This document shows, in pieces, positions 44,507-55,059 of a DNA stretch of 64,000 nucleotides. The translations under genes and the position numbers were made by a program. Location of the stretch: NCBI GenBank assembly GCA_016630955.3, contig CM049991.1:62001-126000 (forward strand). Reading direction: 5' to 3'. The notes beneath the pieces are model-generated. The model searched no databases and was not told where the DNA came from. It was given only the letters and a program-made list of their open reading frames with translations. Within the stretch, counting starts at the first letter, position 1. The number at the start of each line of letters is the position of its first letter. This stretch comes from Didymella arachidicola (lineage: Eukaryota > Ascomycota > Dothideomycetes > Pleosporales > Didymellaceae).

Positions 44507-44639
44507 GAAGACCCAGACAGACCTCGACACCACCACGCAAACTCGCGACTCCGAGTTCTGCACATACCAACACTTCTTCAAGTCGAACCTCGCCCCCGCC
44601 TTTCCCGCACGACGCGACCGCACACGACACACAGCCAGA

Positions 44640-46475
44640 ATGAGCGCACAGGCAGACCCCGCCCAGCGGGTTGCGATTGGCATCTCGTTTGGCAACTCGT
44701 ACAGCTCCATTGCCTTTACCTCGAGCGTGAGTGGTTGGAGCCGCAGCATGAGCGTGGGCGCATCTGACAGCAGCAGGAGGGCAAGGCCGAGGTGATTGCC
44801 AACGAGGACGGCGACCGCCAGATCCCCTCGATCCTCTCGTACGTCGAGGGCGAGGAGCTGCACGGCGGCCAGGCCAAGAGCCAGCTGGTCCGCAACGCGA
44901 AGAACACGGTCGCCTACTTCCGCGACTTTCTGGGGCAGGAGTGAGTGAAGCACTAGCCACTGTCTATGCTGTTGCTGGCAGCGTGTGAATGACAAAGGCT
45001 GACTGACCCCCAGCTTCAAATCCATCGACCCCACACCCGCCCACCAGTCCGCCCACCCCGTCGAGAGCGCCGCCACGGTCGCCTTCAACATCCGCGACAG
45101 CGAGGCCGACGAGCCGAGCACCGTCACCGTCAGCGACATCACAGCGCGCCACCTGCGGAGGCTGCGCCAGTCCGCCTCGGACTACCTGGGCAAGGACGTC
45201 AACGCCGCCGTCGTCACCGTGCCCACAAACTTCTCCGACGCCCAAAAGGACGCCCTGAAGGCTGCTGCCAAAGACGCCGGCCTCGAGGTCCTGCAGTTCA
45301 TCAGCGAGCCCACCGCCGCCGTCCTCGCCTACGACGCCCGCCCCGACGCCAAGCTCGCCGACAAGGTCGTCGTCGTCGCTGACCTGGGCGGCACCCGCTC
45401 CGATGTCACCGTCATCGCCTCGCGCGGCGGCATCTACACCATCCTGGCCGCCGTCCACGACTTCGACGTCAGCGGCTCCAAGCTCGACCAGGTCCTGATC
45501 GACTACTTCGCCAAGGAGTTCATCAAGAAGCACAAGTCGGCCGGCGACCCCCGCGAGAACGACCGCTCCCTGGCCAAGCTCAAGCTCGAGTGCGAGGCCG
45601 TCAAGAAGTCTCTGTCCATCGGCCAGTCCGCCAACTTCTCCGTCGAGAGCCTGGCCGGCGGCGTCGACTTCACCGCCACCATCAACCGCACCCGCTACGA
45701 CCTGCTCGGCAACAAGCTCTTCGCCGCCTTCACCCGCCTCGTCTCCCACGCCGTCGAAAAGGCCGACCTCGACCCCCTCGACGTCTCCGAGATCATCCTC
45801 GCCGGCGGCAACTCGCACACCCCCAAGGTCGCCTCCGCCGTCGCCGCCGCCTTCCCCGAGTCCACCACCGTCCTCGCGCCCTCGACCTCCCCCACCGCCA
45901 TCAACCCCTCGGAGCTCGCCGTCCGCGGCGCCGCCATCCAGGCCAGCCTGATCCAGGAGTTCGAGGCCGACGACATCGAGCAGTCGCTGCACCCCATGGT
46001 CACCGTCACACCCCACCTGTCCACCGCCGTCGGCGTCCTGCTCATCTCCGGCGACGAGTCCAACGCCGTCTTCCACGCCATCGTCGACGCAGAGACTCCG
46101 CTCCCCGTCCGCCGCACAGCCACCATCGCCACCCCGCGCGAGGGCGGCGACGTGCTCATCAAGCTCGTCGAGGGCGCCCGCCACATCAAAGTCACCAAGC
46201 CCGAGCCCAAGCCCAAGGCCGAGAAGACGGCGTCGTCTGATTCCGAAGACGACGACGACAGCGAGGACGAAGACGAGGAGCTGCGCGAGAAGACGTGGAA
46301 GATTGGCGCGCCGCTCGCCGAGGCGGCCCTGCGCGGCGTCGCAAAGGGACACAAGGTCGAGGTCCAGATCAACATCCAGACCGATCTGAGCGTCACCGCA
46401 CTGTTCCGCGAGGTTGGCGGCAAGGGCGGTGTCCGGGGGCAGATCCAGGGGAAAGCCGCGAATGGCAGTGCGTAA
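44640..46475 (+). CDS. ssz1: ribosome-associated Hsp70 homologue SSZ1
   Basis: Three exons, 44640-44726, 44771-44940 and 45014-46475, with introns of 44 and 73 bp; 572 aa. Hsp70-type ATPase domain: VAIGISFGNSYSSIAF (in place of the DLGTTYS of ordinary Hsp70, as in Ssz1), RQIPSILSYVEGEELHGGQAK, VVTVPTNFSDAQKDALKAAAKDAGL, VVVVADLGGTRSDVTVIA and IILAGGNSHTPKV. The peptide-binding half is reduced, as in Ssz1, and an acidic Asp/Glu/Ser-rich insert precedes the C-terminus. Ssz1 pairs with zuotin to form the ribosome-associated complex that stimulates Ssb on nascent chains. Strong C-ending codon bias suggests high expression. Confidence 0.93.
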
Positions 46476-46942
46476 AAGTCGTTGATTTCATGGGTTAGCA
46501 ACGATATCGATGGAGTAGAGCGCCGGGCGCGTATAGACCAATATCTTGTGACATTGCTTCCATCTCCCTCCCACCTCGATAAAAGTGTTGCCACGCATCC
46601 AAAGACAAACACAGCAATCCTTGCTTTCTGCAACAGTAGGGTAAACCGCGTCCAGACAAAGTCCAACACAACAGCTCAGCCGTTTAGTACCTAGCCCCAG
46701 GATCAACTAGCCCTAGTATCCAGAGTCGAGATTCCAAGACGTAACTTGGTCAACAACTGAGCGCTGGAGTCGAACACGGACTGTAAGACTTGTGGTCCTG
46801 TATGCTGGGTACGAAGGAGATATGCAAGCGTCTGTACGTTACTGATCGTACTAATCACTGATCGCACCGATCATTGCCAAGACCTCTAATCAGCGTCACC
46901 CGTCCAGGGAGACACTCACACCATCTCCCTGAACCCCTTGTG
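46476..46942. other. convergent intergenic region
   Basis: 3' regions of SSZ1 and the F-box gene. No gene is recognised. Confidence 0.5.
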
Positions 46943-48238
46943 TCACCTATCATCCAACACGGCCACCCTGGCCCGCATCCGCCTCGCCTCGGCGCTCCGC
47001 CTCCACTCCTCCCAGCTCCCCCCGTACACAACCCCCTCGTAATGCCACCGCCGGTGCACCCAATTCTCCCTGTCCAAATCATCCACAAGCAGCATCTCCA
47101 GCGCCCCGATCTCCGCCCCGTCGTGCTCGTTCGGCCACTCGCTCGCCGCGCTGATCCAGAGCCAGCGTAGGCGGCCGAGGAAGCGCTCGTCGATGAGCGC
47201 GTAGAGGTCGACGGGCGTGAATGCGCGGGAGGGCGTTATGTTTGTGAGGCCCGAGGAGAGGAGGGTGAGGGATTGGAGGGGTTTAGCGTCGCGCCACTGG
47301 GCGGGCGAGAAGGAAGGCGGCATGTGCGCGAAGCGCGTGTCGATGTAGTCTAGGGCGATGGTGAGGTGTGTGAGGCGCGGGAGCCAGTCCAGCACGCCGT
47401 TTAATTTCCCATGCCGGACGTGTGGGAGGTCGTGCAGCGCCACGGATGTGAGTGTGGGGAGGGATTGCAATAGCGGGCGGATCCCGGTGTGGTCTAACCC
47501 GGGGGAATGCGAGATGGATAAGGAGGAGAGGGACGGCGGGAAGTGCTCCGGCTGCCGCAACAGATCCCAGAGGAATTTCCCGTGGATGCTGCCGGAGAGG
47601 GAGAGGTGTTGGAGGTGAGGGGGCCAGCGGATGTTGATTGACAACGCGCCGGAGTCGTCGCGCGTGGTGCACCGCGGGAGGTAGATTTGCTCGATCCGGG
47701 ATAGTTTGCGCAGCGTCTGCGCGAGCGCCTGGAACGAAATACACTCGCTGACCAGACTCAAGTCCAACACCCGCAGCTTCTCGCATTTACCGAGCGCGGC
47801 CCAGCAGTTTACCGCGAAGCTGGCCTGGGGCGCGATGAAGACGATGAGGCTGGCTTTTGTGCGCCCGAGGAGCCGCGCGGTGGTGGATTTGGTGCCTTGG
47901 TGGATGATGTGGCTTAGGTCGAGCGTTTGGATGAGCGAGGAGAGGGATTGGTGTTTGATGTGGGCGAGCACGCTCGGGCAGATGGTGCGCACGAAGAGGT
48001 CGTAGGCGCGGCCGGAGAGGTAGGGGAATGAGTAAAGTGGGCGAATCGCGACGTCGTACCATTGGCTGTATCGTTAACGGACTTGCTGAGGGTAATTGAG
48101 GACTGCAGGGAGAGCATACCGGTTCACGGCGCAGAAATGCGCGAGCGTGGCTTGCGCCGTGCGCTTGTCCCACGCCTCTATGTAGGCGATGACCTCGAGG
48201 AGGATCTCATCGGGCAGGTAATCCGCGTATCTTGGCAT
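46943..48238 (-). CDS. F-box/leucine-rich-repeat-like protein
   Basis: Two exons on the minus strand, 48120-48238 and 46943-48065, with a 54-bp intron; 413 aa. The N-terminus is an F-box: LPDEILLEVIAYIEAW, HFCAVNRQWYDVAIRPLY, with the intron between N-R and Q-W. It is followed by irregular leucine-rich repeats (LRVLDLSLVSECISFQAL, LQHLSLSGSIHG, LSSLSISHSPGLDHTG, LTSVALHDLPHV, LTHLTIALDYIDT, LQSLTLLSSGL). Such proteins recruit substrates to SCF ubiquitin ligases, though the partner is unknown. The second transposon sits 131 bp upstream of its start, within the probable promoter. Confidence 0.82.
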
Positions 48239-48369
48239 GTGCGAGGCGTTGTGGACGGCGACGCGATGTCGCTATCCAGAGTTGAGATATCGCGTGGAAG
48301 CGTGGTCGCTGAAAGATGAGAATGACGTTGGCCCCCGCCACGCTTAAGTCCGTCGGCGTTAGCCTAGTA

Positions 48370-50484
48370 CCGTGTCCGTGCGTCAAATGCGCGGATTCAT
48401 CAAATGCGCGGAATCTCCCAAACGCGTGATACTGCAACCCACGATAACTCAACGCCACCATGTCACTCGAATCAGCCCTTGCAGAGGTAGCTGAATTGAA
48501 ACCTTGCGAAAAGGTCCCGTATACGAGAATTGCCGAAAAGTATGGTGTTGTGCGCTTAACTTTGACGCGCCGCCACCGAGCTAAGACGCGCCCGCGCAAC
48601 GAGGTCTCAACAGAGCAGCAAAACCTCAACCCACAACAGGAGACAGACCTTGTAAGATACATAGAAGAGCTTTCAGAGCGTCGGCTACAACCTACAAGGC
48701 AAATGATACAAAACCTTATGTCGTCTGTAGCTCAGAAGGAGGTCTCCGAGAGTGCTGTTACGCGCTTTATCAACAAGCATCATAACCGACTCATATCTCA
48801 ATGGAACTCCGCCATGGACTCTGTTCGTCACAACGCTAACTCTGCAGCTAAATATGAGCAATAATTCAAGCTGCTGCATGACAAGATTCAACAATATGAC
48901 GTTGAGGCGGCACACACGTACAACATGGATGAGAAAGGCTTCATGACTGGCATTATCGGCAGGTCAAAACGAGTGTTTAGTAAGAGGAAATTTGACAAGG
49001 GAGAGGTCAGAGCATCCCTCCAGGATGGCAATCGCGATTGGGTAACAGTGATAGCTTGTGTGTGTGCCGATGGAGGAGTGCTGCCGCCTGGAGTCATCTA
49101 CGCCGCTGCTGGAAAAGATGTCCAATCGAGCTGGGTGAATGATATTGATCCCAGAAAACACTCAGTACACTTCACAACGAGCCCTACGGGATGGTCAAAC
49201 AACGATATAGGACTTGCCTGGCTTGAGCAGGTGTTTGATCGCTACACCAAGGCCAAAGCACGGAGGAAGTGGCGGCTATTGATCCTTGACGGCCATGGGT
49301 CACACGTGACGATGGATTTTATCACTTACTGTGACGACAACAAGATCCTGTTGTGTATCCTTCCTCCTCATTCAACTCACACGCTTCAGCCATTAGACGT
49401 TGTGTGCTTCAAGCCGTTGTCATCTAGCTACAAGCACTACCTCTCCATCTTTACACATGAGAGCCAGGGCTTGCTCCCTGTAAAGAAAAGCGACTTCTTT
49501 GGCCTGTTTTGGAAGGCCTGGGTGGCTACATTCACAAAAGAGATGGTGTTGAGGTCCTTCTATATAACAGGTATAGCACCCCTCAACCCCAGCATTATTG
49601 TCGACAAATTCACCCACAAGGACTCCGAGGACTCATCCGAAGCTAGCTCAGATACCTCAGTATACAGTGGCAAGGATTGGCTTAAGATTGAGTCGCTTGT
49701 GCGCAATATATCAACTGATCAGACCAGTAAGGATACGCGGAAAATCCTGCGCTCACTCCACCACATCTCTATACAAAACGAGCTCCTCCACAACGAGATT
49801 GTAGGCCTCCGAACCTCGCTACAACGGAAGAAGAAGCACACTAAGAAGTCGTATCCTTTGCCTCTCCAAGAACGCCAAGAATACCACGGTGGAGCTGTTT
49901 TGTGGTCACCAAGCAAGCGCCGTGAAGCTGAGCACCGATATGACGTCGTTCAACGCCTGGACATGGAAGAAAAGCTTAGGAAAGCAGACGAGCGGGAGGT
50001 GGCAGCTGCTAGGAGGCTTGTGAAGGAGACGGAGAAGGAGCAGAGGCGTGTGGCGCGTGAGGCAGCTGCTGAGGTGCGGAGGAAGGAGAAGGAAGAGCGC
50101 GCCAAGGCAGTCGCTGAACGCAAGGCAGAACAACAGCGTCAGAAGGAGGAGCGCAACGCTGCAAAAGCCATACAATTGCCCCAAAAGGGCAAGAGGAAGG
50201 CTTCACAAGCTACTGGGTCAAAAAAGCGTCAAAAACAGGTCAATATTGACGATGCTGTAGGTGCTGCGCCTCCGCCGCCGCCCCCATCGCTGCCACACAA
50301 AACCACATCACGTGGCCGCAACGTCAAGCTTCCAGCAAAATTCAAGTAGCACATCTTTTTCGCAAGTAATGAATTACTGATATACCACGAAATCTCACGA
50401 TAATAGCTGTTGTGGGTGGCTCACAAGCCTCATATTATCTGATGTGGGTGGGATCAATTCCGCGCATTTGACGCACGGACACGG
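48370..50484 (+). mobile_element. second pogo-type DNA transposon, internally disabled
   Basis: 2115-bp element flanked by TA (48368-48369 and 50485-50486). The terminal inverted repeats are 26 bp and perfect. Inside the left end the sequence CAAATGCGCGGA occurs twice with 17-bp period (from 48384 and 48401). The right end has only one copy. The ends are unrelated in sequence to those of the element at 37126-38980, so this is a separate family. The interior codes for a transposase with one premature stop. Confidence 0.9.
48460..50349 (+). pseudogene. pogo-type transposase with a single nonsense codon
   Basis: One continuous frame of 630 codons broken only by TAA at 48862-48864, between KYEQ and FKLLHDKIQQYDV. 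Position and context suggest a former Tyr codon. The N-terminus carries the helix-turn-helix (RIAEKYGVVRLTLTRRHR) and CENP-B-like part. The DDE core has acids in YNMDEKGFMTG, LLILDGHGSHVT and LQPLDVVCFKPL. A long Lys/Arg/Glu coiled-coil ends the protein, with a poly-Pro tail. All catalytic motifs remain, so inactivation is recent. A truncated product starting at Met 48925 would lack the DNA-binding domain. Confidence 0.9.
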
Positions 50485-50786
50485 TACTTCACTCTTCATG
50501 CATCGACTTGCAAGTAAAAACGGGAAAGAACAGAGTCTTACGAGGTCAGTCATTCATTATAGACAATTTCAGTGTGTGTTTGCGTCTTTGATTTGATTCT
50601 TGCATATCTTAGTGAGCTGACCCAGAATATACGCGGAATGAGAGTGTAATGAACGCCACATGCTGTACTTCACCATGGCCAGCTCGATTCTATCACTTAA
50701 CGAAACCTTGCCTTCAACTACAGCTTCTCTTTTGCGCCTTGGCTAACCCTAAAATTATCACAAACTTCGACACCACGATGCCCCTT

Positions 50787-52664
50787 TCAACCCCACATAC
50801 GATCAGAAGGTTGCAATATCGCGGCGCCCGGCCACGAGGGTCGAGCATTGGTCTTGCTGAAGTAGCTTCTGCTCTGCTCCGGTCCCGGCTCACGAAGTTT
50901 AGGAGCAGCAGGCTTCCATCGTCGCGTGAAATAAGACTGACCGCCTCCGTTGCGGTGCTCCTCCACGTACTCTGAGAGGTTCTCGTAGAGACGCACAAAA
51001 GGCCCAGTGGTCGCGAAGGGTCCATTCTCCGACTTGGCAGATGCTTCGCCAATTGTTCCAGGGTACCTGCTCCTATCACTCGCCACTGCGGCAGCGATGA
51101 GAGACTTGGTGTACTCTCTCTGACGCGCCGGACGCTGACCATCGCGGAACCAGTTGATTAGCTTCTCCTCTTCACTGACATGAACGGACAGCGACGCTGT
51201 GGGATCGTGCGCGGTTGGCTTGGAATCGGTGAAGAAAGGCCCCTTGAAGTTCTGTGGAGTCGGAGCTTGCTGGGTCAAGCCGTTTGCGACTTCGTGCTGT
51301 TGGATCTTTCGCAAGCCGTCTGGATCGCTAAACTGAAGAGTAACACCAGGAGCGTTCGCATTGCGAGCGGCGGTGACCCCACCATGTGCAGGAGGCTGTG
51401 AGTAAGGCGCAGCGGCTGCATTGAGACTCGACGACGTGTGGTTGGTTGACAAGACCGGACGTGTCGGGAGAACTGGCCGGATATACGGGTTCCAGGAGGC
51501 TTGCTGAAGGTTTCTGTCTCGCGTGAGAGTAGACCGTCGTTGGGTATTGGCTTCCTCCCCGAAGGCAACTTCTTGAAGGCTCGACGTAGAAGACATTACT
51601 GAAGTGCCCCCCGTAGGTTTGGGACCGAACTTTGTCACTGAGGAGATGTCTGCGCCTGTCCTTGTAGGGAAACGGTAGGTGAGATCCAAGGAGCCTGCTG
51701 AATTGACGACGTTGGTTCTGAATTTGCTGTCATTCGCTGACCGCGCCAGAGCGACACTGGCTGCCGTAACAAAGGGGTCTTCTAGCACGTCGTTGGCAAG
51801 CAGAGTGTGTCCGGTTGGATGAAGGGCTCTTGCTCCGCTTTGTGCCTGATCGGTGATGCGAAAGGTCTTGACCGAAGTGTCCTGTAAAACGTGTGACTGT
51901 ACAGCGATCCGGGCACCTCCGCGCAAAGCAGGTTGAGCTATTGTGTCCTGGTTCTTCAAGCGGCCTTTCTCGATGATAAGCGCCTGACGAGTCTCGGCTG
52001 CCAGCTTGAAATACTCGATGGTGTCGTGAGGCTCATCAATACCTCGAAGACGGTCCGATGCCAGCGAGCCTTCCACTTTGCCCCGTGAGTGAGAGTATCG
52101 ACCAATGTTCACCCATTCGAAAGGAGAAGCCGACCACTGGTGTGCTGAGATGTCACGGTTGGGGTGACATATGAAAACGACTTGTCCATCGAAAGCGCCC
52201 ACCTGTTCGCTGAGCCAGATGAGATCAGGGAGGTTACCGAACAATCGCAAGCGGGTTGATTCAGTTGAGGATGGCGTCTCGCCCTGATTGATGACCTCTT
52301 CTGGAGCACCGACGCTGCCAGCAGTGGTTTCGACATTAATCACGTCGCCGTAAATGTCGCGAGGCCGAACGCGACCAGAAAGAACGTGTGCACGTGTTCC
52401 CGGGCCAGTTGCATGATCGAGGAACGGCCTTATGGCCTCGGGTCCGGTAGTCACGTTATTGCAGACGTCCATGTCAGTTGACTCGGAACTGCCATCGATG
52501 CTGGTACTGGCAGCTTCTCCTAGGTCGCTCGCTTGCATCGCCCGCCAGTTCCTGGTTGTCCTACCGCGGTTTAGCTGCGACTCGACAATACCGACCCGTG
52601 AGATGCTGCTGTGATGAACTTGATCCTCTTCGAACTCGTCGATCCTGCGTGGCCGAAACGACAT
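50787..52664 (-). CDS. large disordered protein of unknown function
   Basis: Open frame of 625 aa from the first in-frame ATG (MSFRPRRIDEFEED). I do not recognise the family. Most of it is Ser/Thr/Ala-rich and probably disordered. An ordered patch lies at about 150-190 (LPDLIWLSEQVGAFDGQVVFICHP). The C-terminus has a conserved-looking block, ARQREYTKSLIAAAVASD, then GPFVRLYENLSEYVEEH and YFTRRWKP. The same frame stays open upstream to about 53050 across a possible 54-bp intron (GTGAGT...ACAG, about 52866-52919) without an ATG, with basic SRRRSRR and HSYDRSFHSHS segments. An upstream first exon is therefore possible, which would extend the N-terminus. Confidence 0.6.
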   Translation of the reverse strand: MSFRPRRIDEFEEDQVHHSSISRVGIVESQLNRGRTTRNWRAMQASDLGEAASTSIDGSSESTDMDVCNNVTTGPEAIRPFLDHATGPGTRAHVLSGRVRPRDIYGDVINVETTAGSVGAPEEVINQGETPSSTESTRLRLFGNLPDLIWLSEQVGAFDGQVVFICHPNRDISAHQWSASPFEWVNIGRYSHSRGKVEGSLASDRLRGIDEPHDTIEYFKLAAETRQALIIEKGRLKNQDTIAQPALRGGARIAVQSHVLQDTSVKTFRITDQAQSGARALHPTGHTLLANDVLEDPFVTAASVALARSANDSKFRTNVVNSAGSLDLTYRFPTRTGADISSVTKFGPKPTGGTSVMSSTSSLQEVAFGEEANTQRRSTLTRDRNLQQASWNPYIRPVLPTRPVLSTNHTSSSLNAAAAPYSQPPAHGGVTAARNANAPGVTLQFSDPDGLRKIQQHEVANGLTQQAPTPQNFKGPFFTDSKPTAHDPTASLSVHVSEEEKLINWFRDGQRPARQREYTKSLIAAAVASDRSRYPGTIGEASAKSENGPFATTGPFVRLYENLSEYVEEHRNGGGQSYFTRRWKPAAPKLREPGPEQSRSYFSKTNARPSWPGAAILQPSDRMWG

Positions 52665-52714
52665 ACTTTCGACTCGCTCGGGGACCTCCGCGGAGAGCTT
52701 CTCGGGTTTGCTTG

Positions 52715-53176
52715 TCACTTGCGTGCGAGGGGAGGTGAGCCCTGTTTCGGGCGGCTGCTGGACGCTGATTGCAGAATGCGAATGAAAAGACCTGTCGTAA
52801 GAGTGTAGGGTGCCGATAGGCAGCCGCTCTTTAACAGTATGTATAGCAGTGGCGCCACGGCGACCTGTGAGATGCTCGAGTTAAGCAAGAGTGCGACGAT
52901 TCGATGGTGCAGACTCACTGCGCCGGCGACTGCGAGCTTTTGCTGAGGCAGCCACTTTGAGTAAAGAGCTCCAAAGACGGCCCTTGTGGTGTGGCCGAGC
53001 TTGGGTGGAAATTCGAGCACAAGCAGTTTGGCGAAGAGGTTGTGGGGAGCGGCAAGGTCAACGAAATTGCCTAGGTGTGTTGAATTAGCTGGAGCAGGTG
53101 CGCTTGGCGGGGAGGTGACGGTGAACCTGACGCGAAAAGAACTGCAAAGAGAACATAGGGCTCTCGCTGGTAGCAT
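52715..53176 (-). CDS. uncertain small ORF upstream of the disordered protein
   Basis: ATG-started frame of 153 aa, MLPARALCSLCSSFRVRF at the start (mitochondrial-leader-like), then LAAPHNLFAKLLVLEFPPKLG and a hydrophobic segment (VAVAPLLYILLKSG). The 54-bp GTGAGT...ACAG segment inside it (about 52866-52919) is a multiple of three, so splicing keeps the frame. It overlaps, in another frame, the possible N-terminal extension of the neighbouring gene. Only one of the two frames is likely to be real, and I cannot decide from sequence alone. Confidence 0.3.
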   Translation of the reverse strand: MLPARALCSLCSSFRVRFTVTSPPSAPAPANSTHLGNFVDLAAPHNLFAKLLVLEFPPKLGHTTRAVFGALYSKWLPQQKLAVAGAVSLHHRIVALLLNSSISQVAVAPLLYILLKSGCLSAPYTLTTGLFIRILQSASSSRPKQGSPPLARK

Positions 53177-53454
53177 CCGTTGACCCAATGAGAGCCATGT
53201 GGCATACTACAGATGAAGCTGCTCTTTGCACACCTCCAGATCGTGAGTCAGGGAAAAGTGTGAGAGAAGCAGTACGGCAAACTTCACAGCTCATCATGAT
53301 CCAGCGCTTGCCTGACAAGATCGAGGAACGGAAATGAAGCCTTAAATGACAACAGATGTGAGTACAAACTTCGGCCACCGGAGACAGTGATGCATGGTGC
53401 TTACTGAGTTTACTGAGCATGATCAGATATATGGATCCCCACCTAGATCAAAAT

Positions 53455-54786
53455 CTACTTAACCTTCCAGCCCTCTTGCGCTGTAGCCCAACTCACCGCA
53501 TCCCACACATCGCCAACGATTTGTCGTGGCTGAACAGCCGGCTGCGTACCTTCGACATAGACGCCGGTTGAGACCAAGATGCTTGCCCAGTCGGTCCCGT
53601 GCGGGCTTTTGTAGTTATTACCACCTGCTATATCACTGGCAGGGTTGTCGCCGACCATGTACACACGCTTGAGAGCCCCGGGTTCCTGCTGGGTGCCCTT
53701 GAGAAGATGGGCCCTGTGTGCAATCAACCGCTTCTCTGCAAACTTATAAGTGGGCTCGTATGGCTTCCCCATAACGACCTTCTGCAGCTGGACTCCTTCC
53801 TTTTCGCCTCCCGTGACGGCAGCCCAGATACCTTCCAGCGCCTCGCGGAAACCACCTTGACCTAGCCGTGGTAGATGATACTTCGCCGCCCAAAGTAGGT
53901 CCGGGTTCGAGAAATACAGGGGCGGCTGTCCATCTTGCTGATATCCTTTGTTTGGCAGATTTGCATTTCCGTTCTTTGCAGAGAGTGTACCAAGAATACC
54001 ACGCTCAGACAGTAAAACATCCTTGATGATCTGAGCGTCGAGGCCCCAGTCGCGAGGGTCGTTGTATACGAAGACAGCATCGATCCGAAGGGAGGAAGAG
54101 GGCGAGCTAGGATCAATGGGCGCTGGGAGCGGCCGTGTGAAGGTCTTGTAATATGGCAGCAACTGTTGTGAGAAGGGCCAGACATCTGGATAAGCCGCCA
54201 AAATGTCACCGGGCGTGACGACTGTCTTGAACCTGAAGACGCTGAGCAGGGCGTCTTGGAGCCAGTTTCCTTAAGCTGACATACCCATAAGCTTCTGCAA
54301 CGTGCCTACACTTGTCCTCATCTCCTCCCACTACCATGACCGTCTTGTCCTTGTACTGGTTCATGTCGGCGAACGGAGTGTGGCTCTGTACGAACATGCT
54401 GGTATCGAGAGGCACGCTTAGTTTACGGCTCAGATCTGCCACCCGTTCGGACTCGTGCTTGCCGCCGCCATTGGTGAGAAGGATGAATGGTATGCGCTGC
54501 GCCTGCAAATACGAAAGTGTTTGGTGAGCGCGTGGCAGCGCATCTGAGCTTCGGACCTAGAAGGTTATCAATTACTGCTTGCGCAATTCAGAGAGAGAAT
54601 GTACCAAGACACCGTCAATGCTACGTCCGTTAGTAGAACTCTTCCCATACGCTGAGTAACATGCCTTCCTTACTCGAATGCGAATGCAAAGCCTGGGACA
54701 CGGGATGTGGCGCTTGAGGCAGCAGTTTGGAGACCTCTGCGTAACGGTACTCTCGTCAGACGTGGAAGCAAAGTACGAGTCGCCAT
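53455..54786 (-). CDS. mitochondrial HAD-superfamily hydrolase (CECR5/HDHD5-like)
   Basis: Four exons on the minus strand: 54674-54786, 54605-54620, 54285-54556 and 53455-54241, with introns of 53, 48 and 43 bp; 395 aa. Exon 2 is a 16-nt microexon that carries most of HAD motif I: AFEF is spliced to give FAFDIDGVLVRSSDAL. Other motifs: PFILLTNGGGKHESER (motif II, T-N-G-G), VVMGKPYEPTYKFAEKR (Lys motif III) and RVYMVGDNPASDIAGGNNY (motif IV). The N-terminus (MATRTLLPRLTRVPLRRGLQ) looks like a mitochondrial targeting peptide. The group corresponds to TIGR01456, Cut-1/CECR5-type proteins, probably phosphatases of unknown substrate. Confidence 0.9.
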
Positions 54787-55059
54787 ATTGGTTGTGTGTT
54801 TGACGTATTGTTGCTGTCTGCGGCGTTGATTCGACCTCCGAGCTTTGACCATCCCGTTTATCTGCCCCTTATCCACGACGCCCATGATATCGACGTCAAC
54901 CTTCACCCACGATATGGGATGAAACCTTGACACAGTCATTCTTACACCCTTTGACAGCACAAAACCTAAAAAGCATCGACTGGCGTGAGCATTGCGATAC
55001 TTATGGTCTGATGTCCAGTCACCTATCTACAGCATTCTTACGCATCTCTGGTACCTCGA

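Noticed and set aside
44964..46352. 462-codon minus-strand frame overlapping SSZ1
   Set aside because: Antisense shadow of the GC-rich, codon-biased SSZ1 gene. Its composition is mostly Gly, Asp, Val and Leu, with no motif.
37126..50486. The two transposons as ends of one large composite element carrying the genes between them
   Set aside because: Each has its own TA duplication and distinct inverted repeats. The interior includes core housekeeping genes such as RRP40 and SSZ1.
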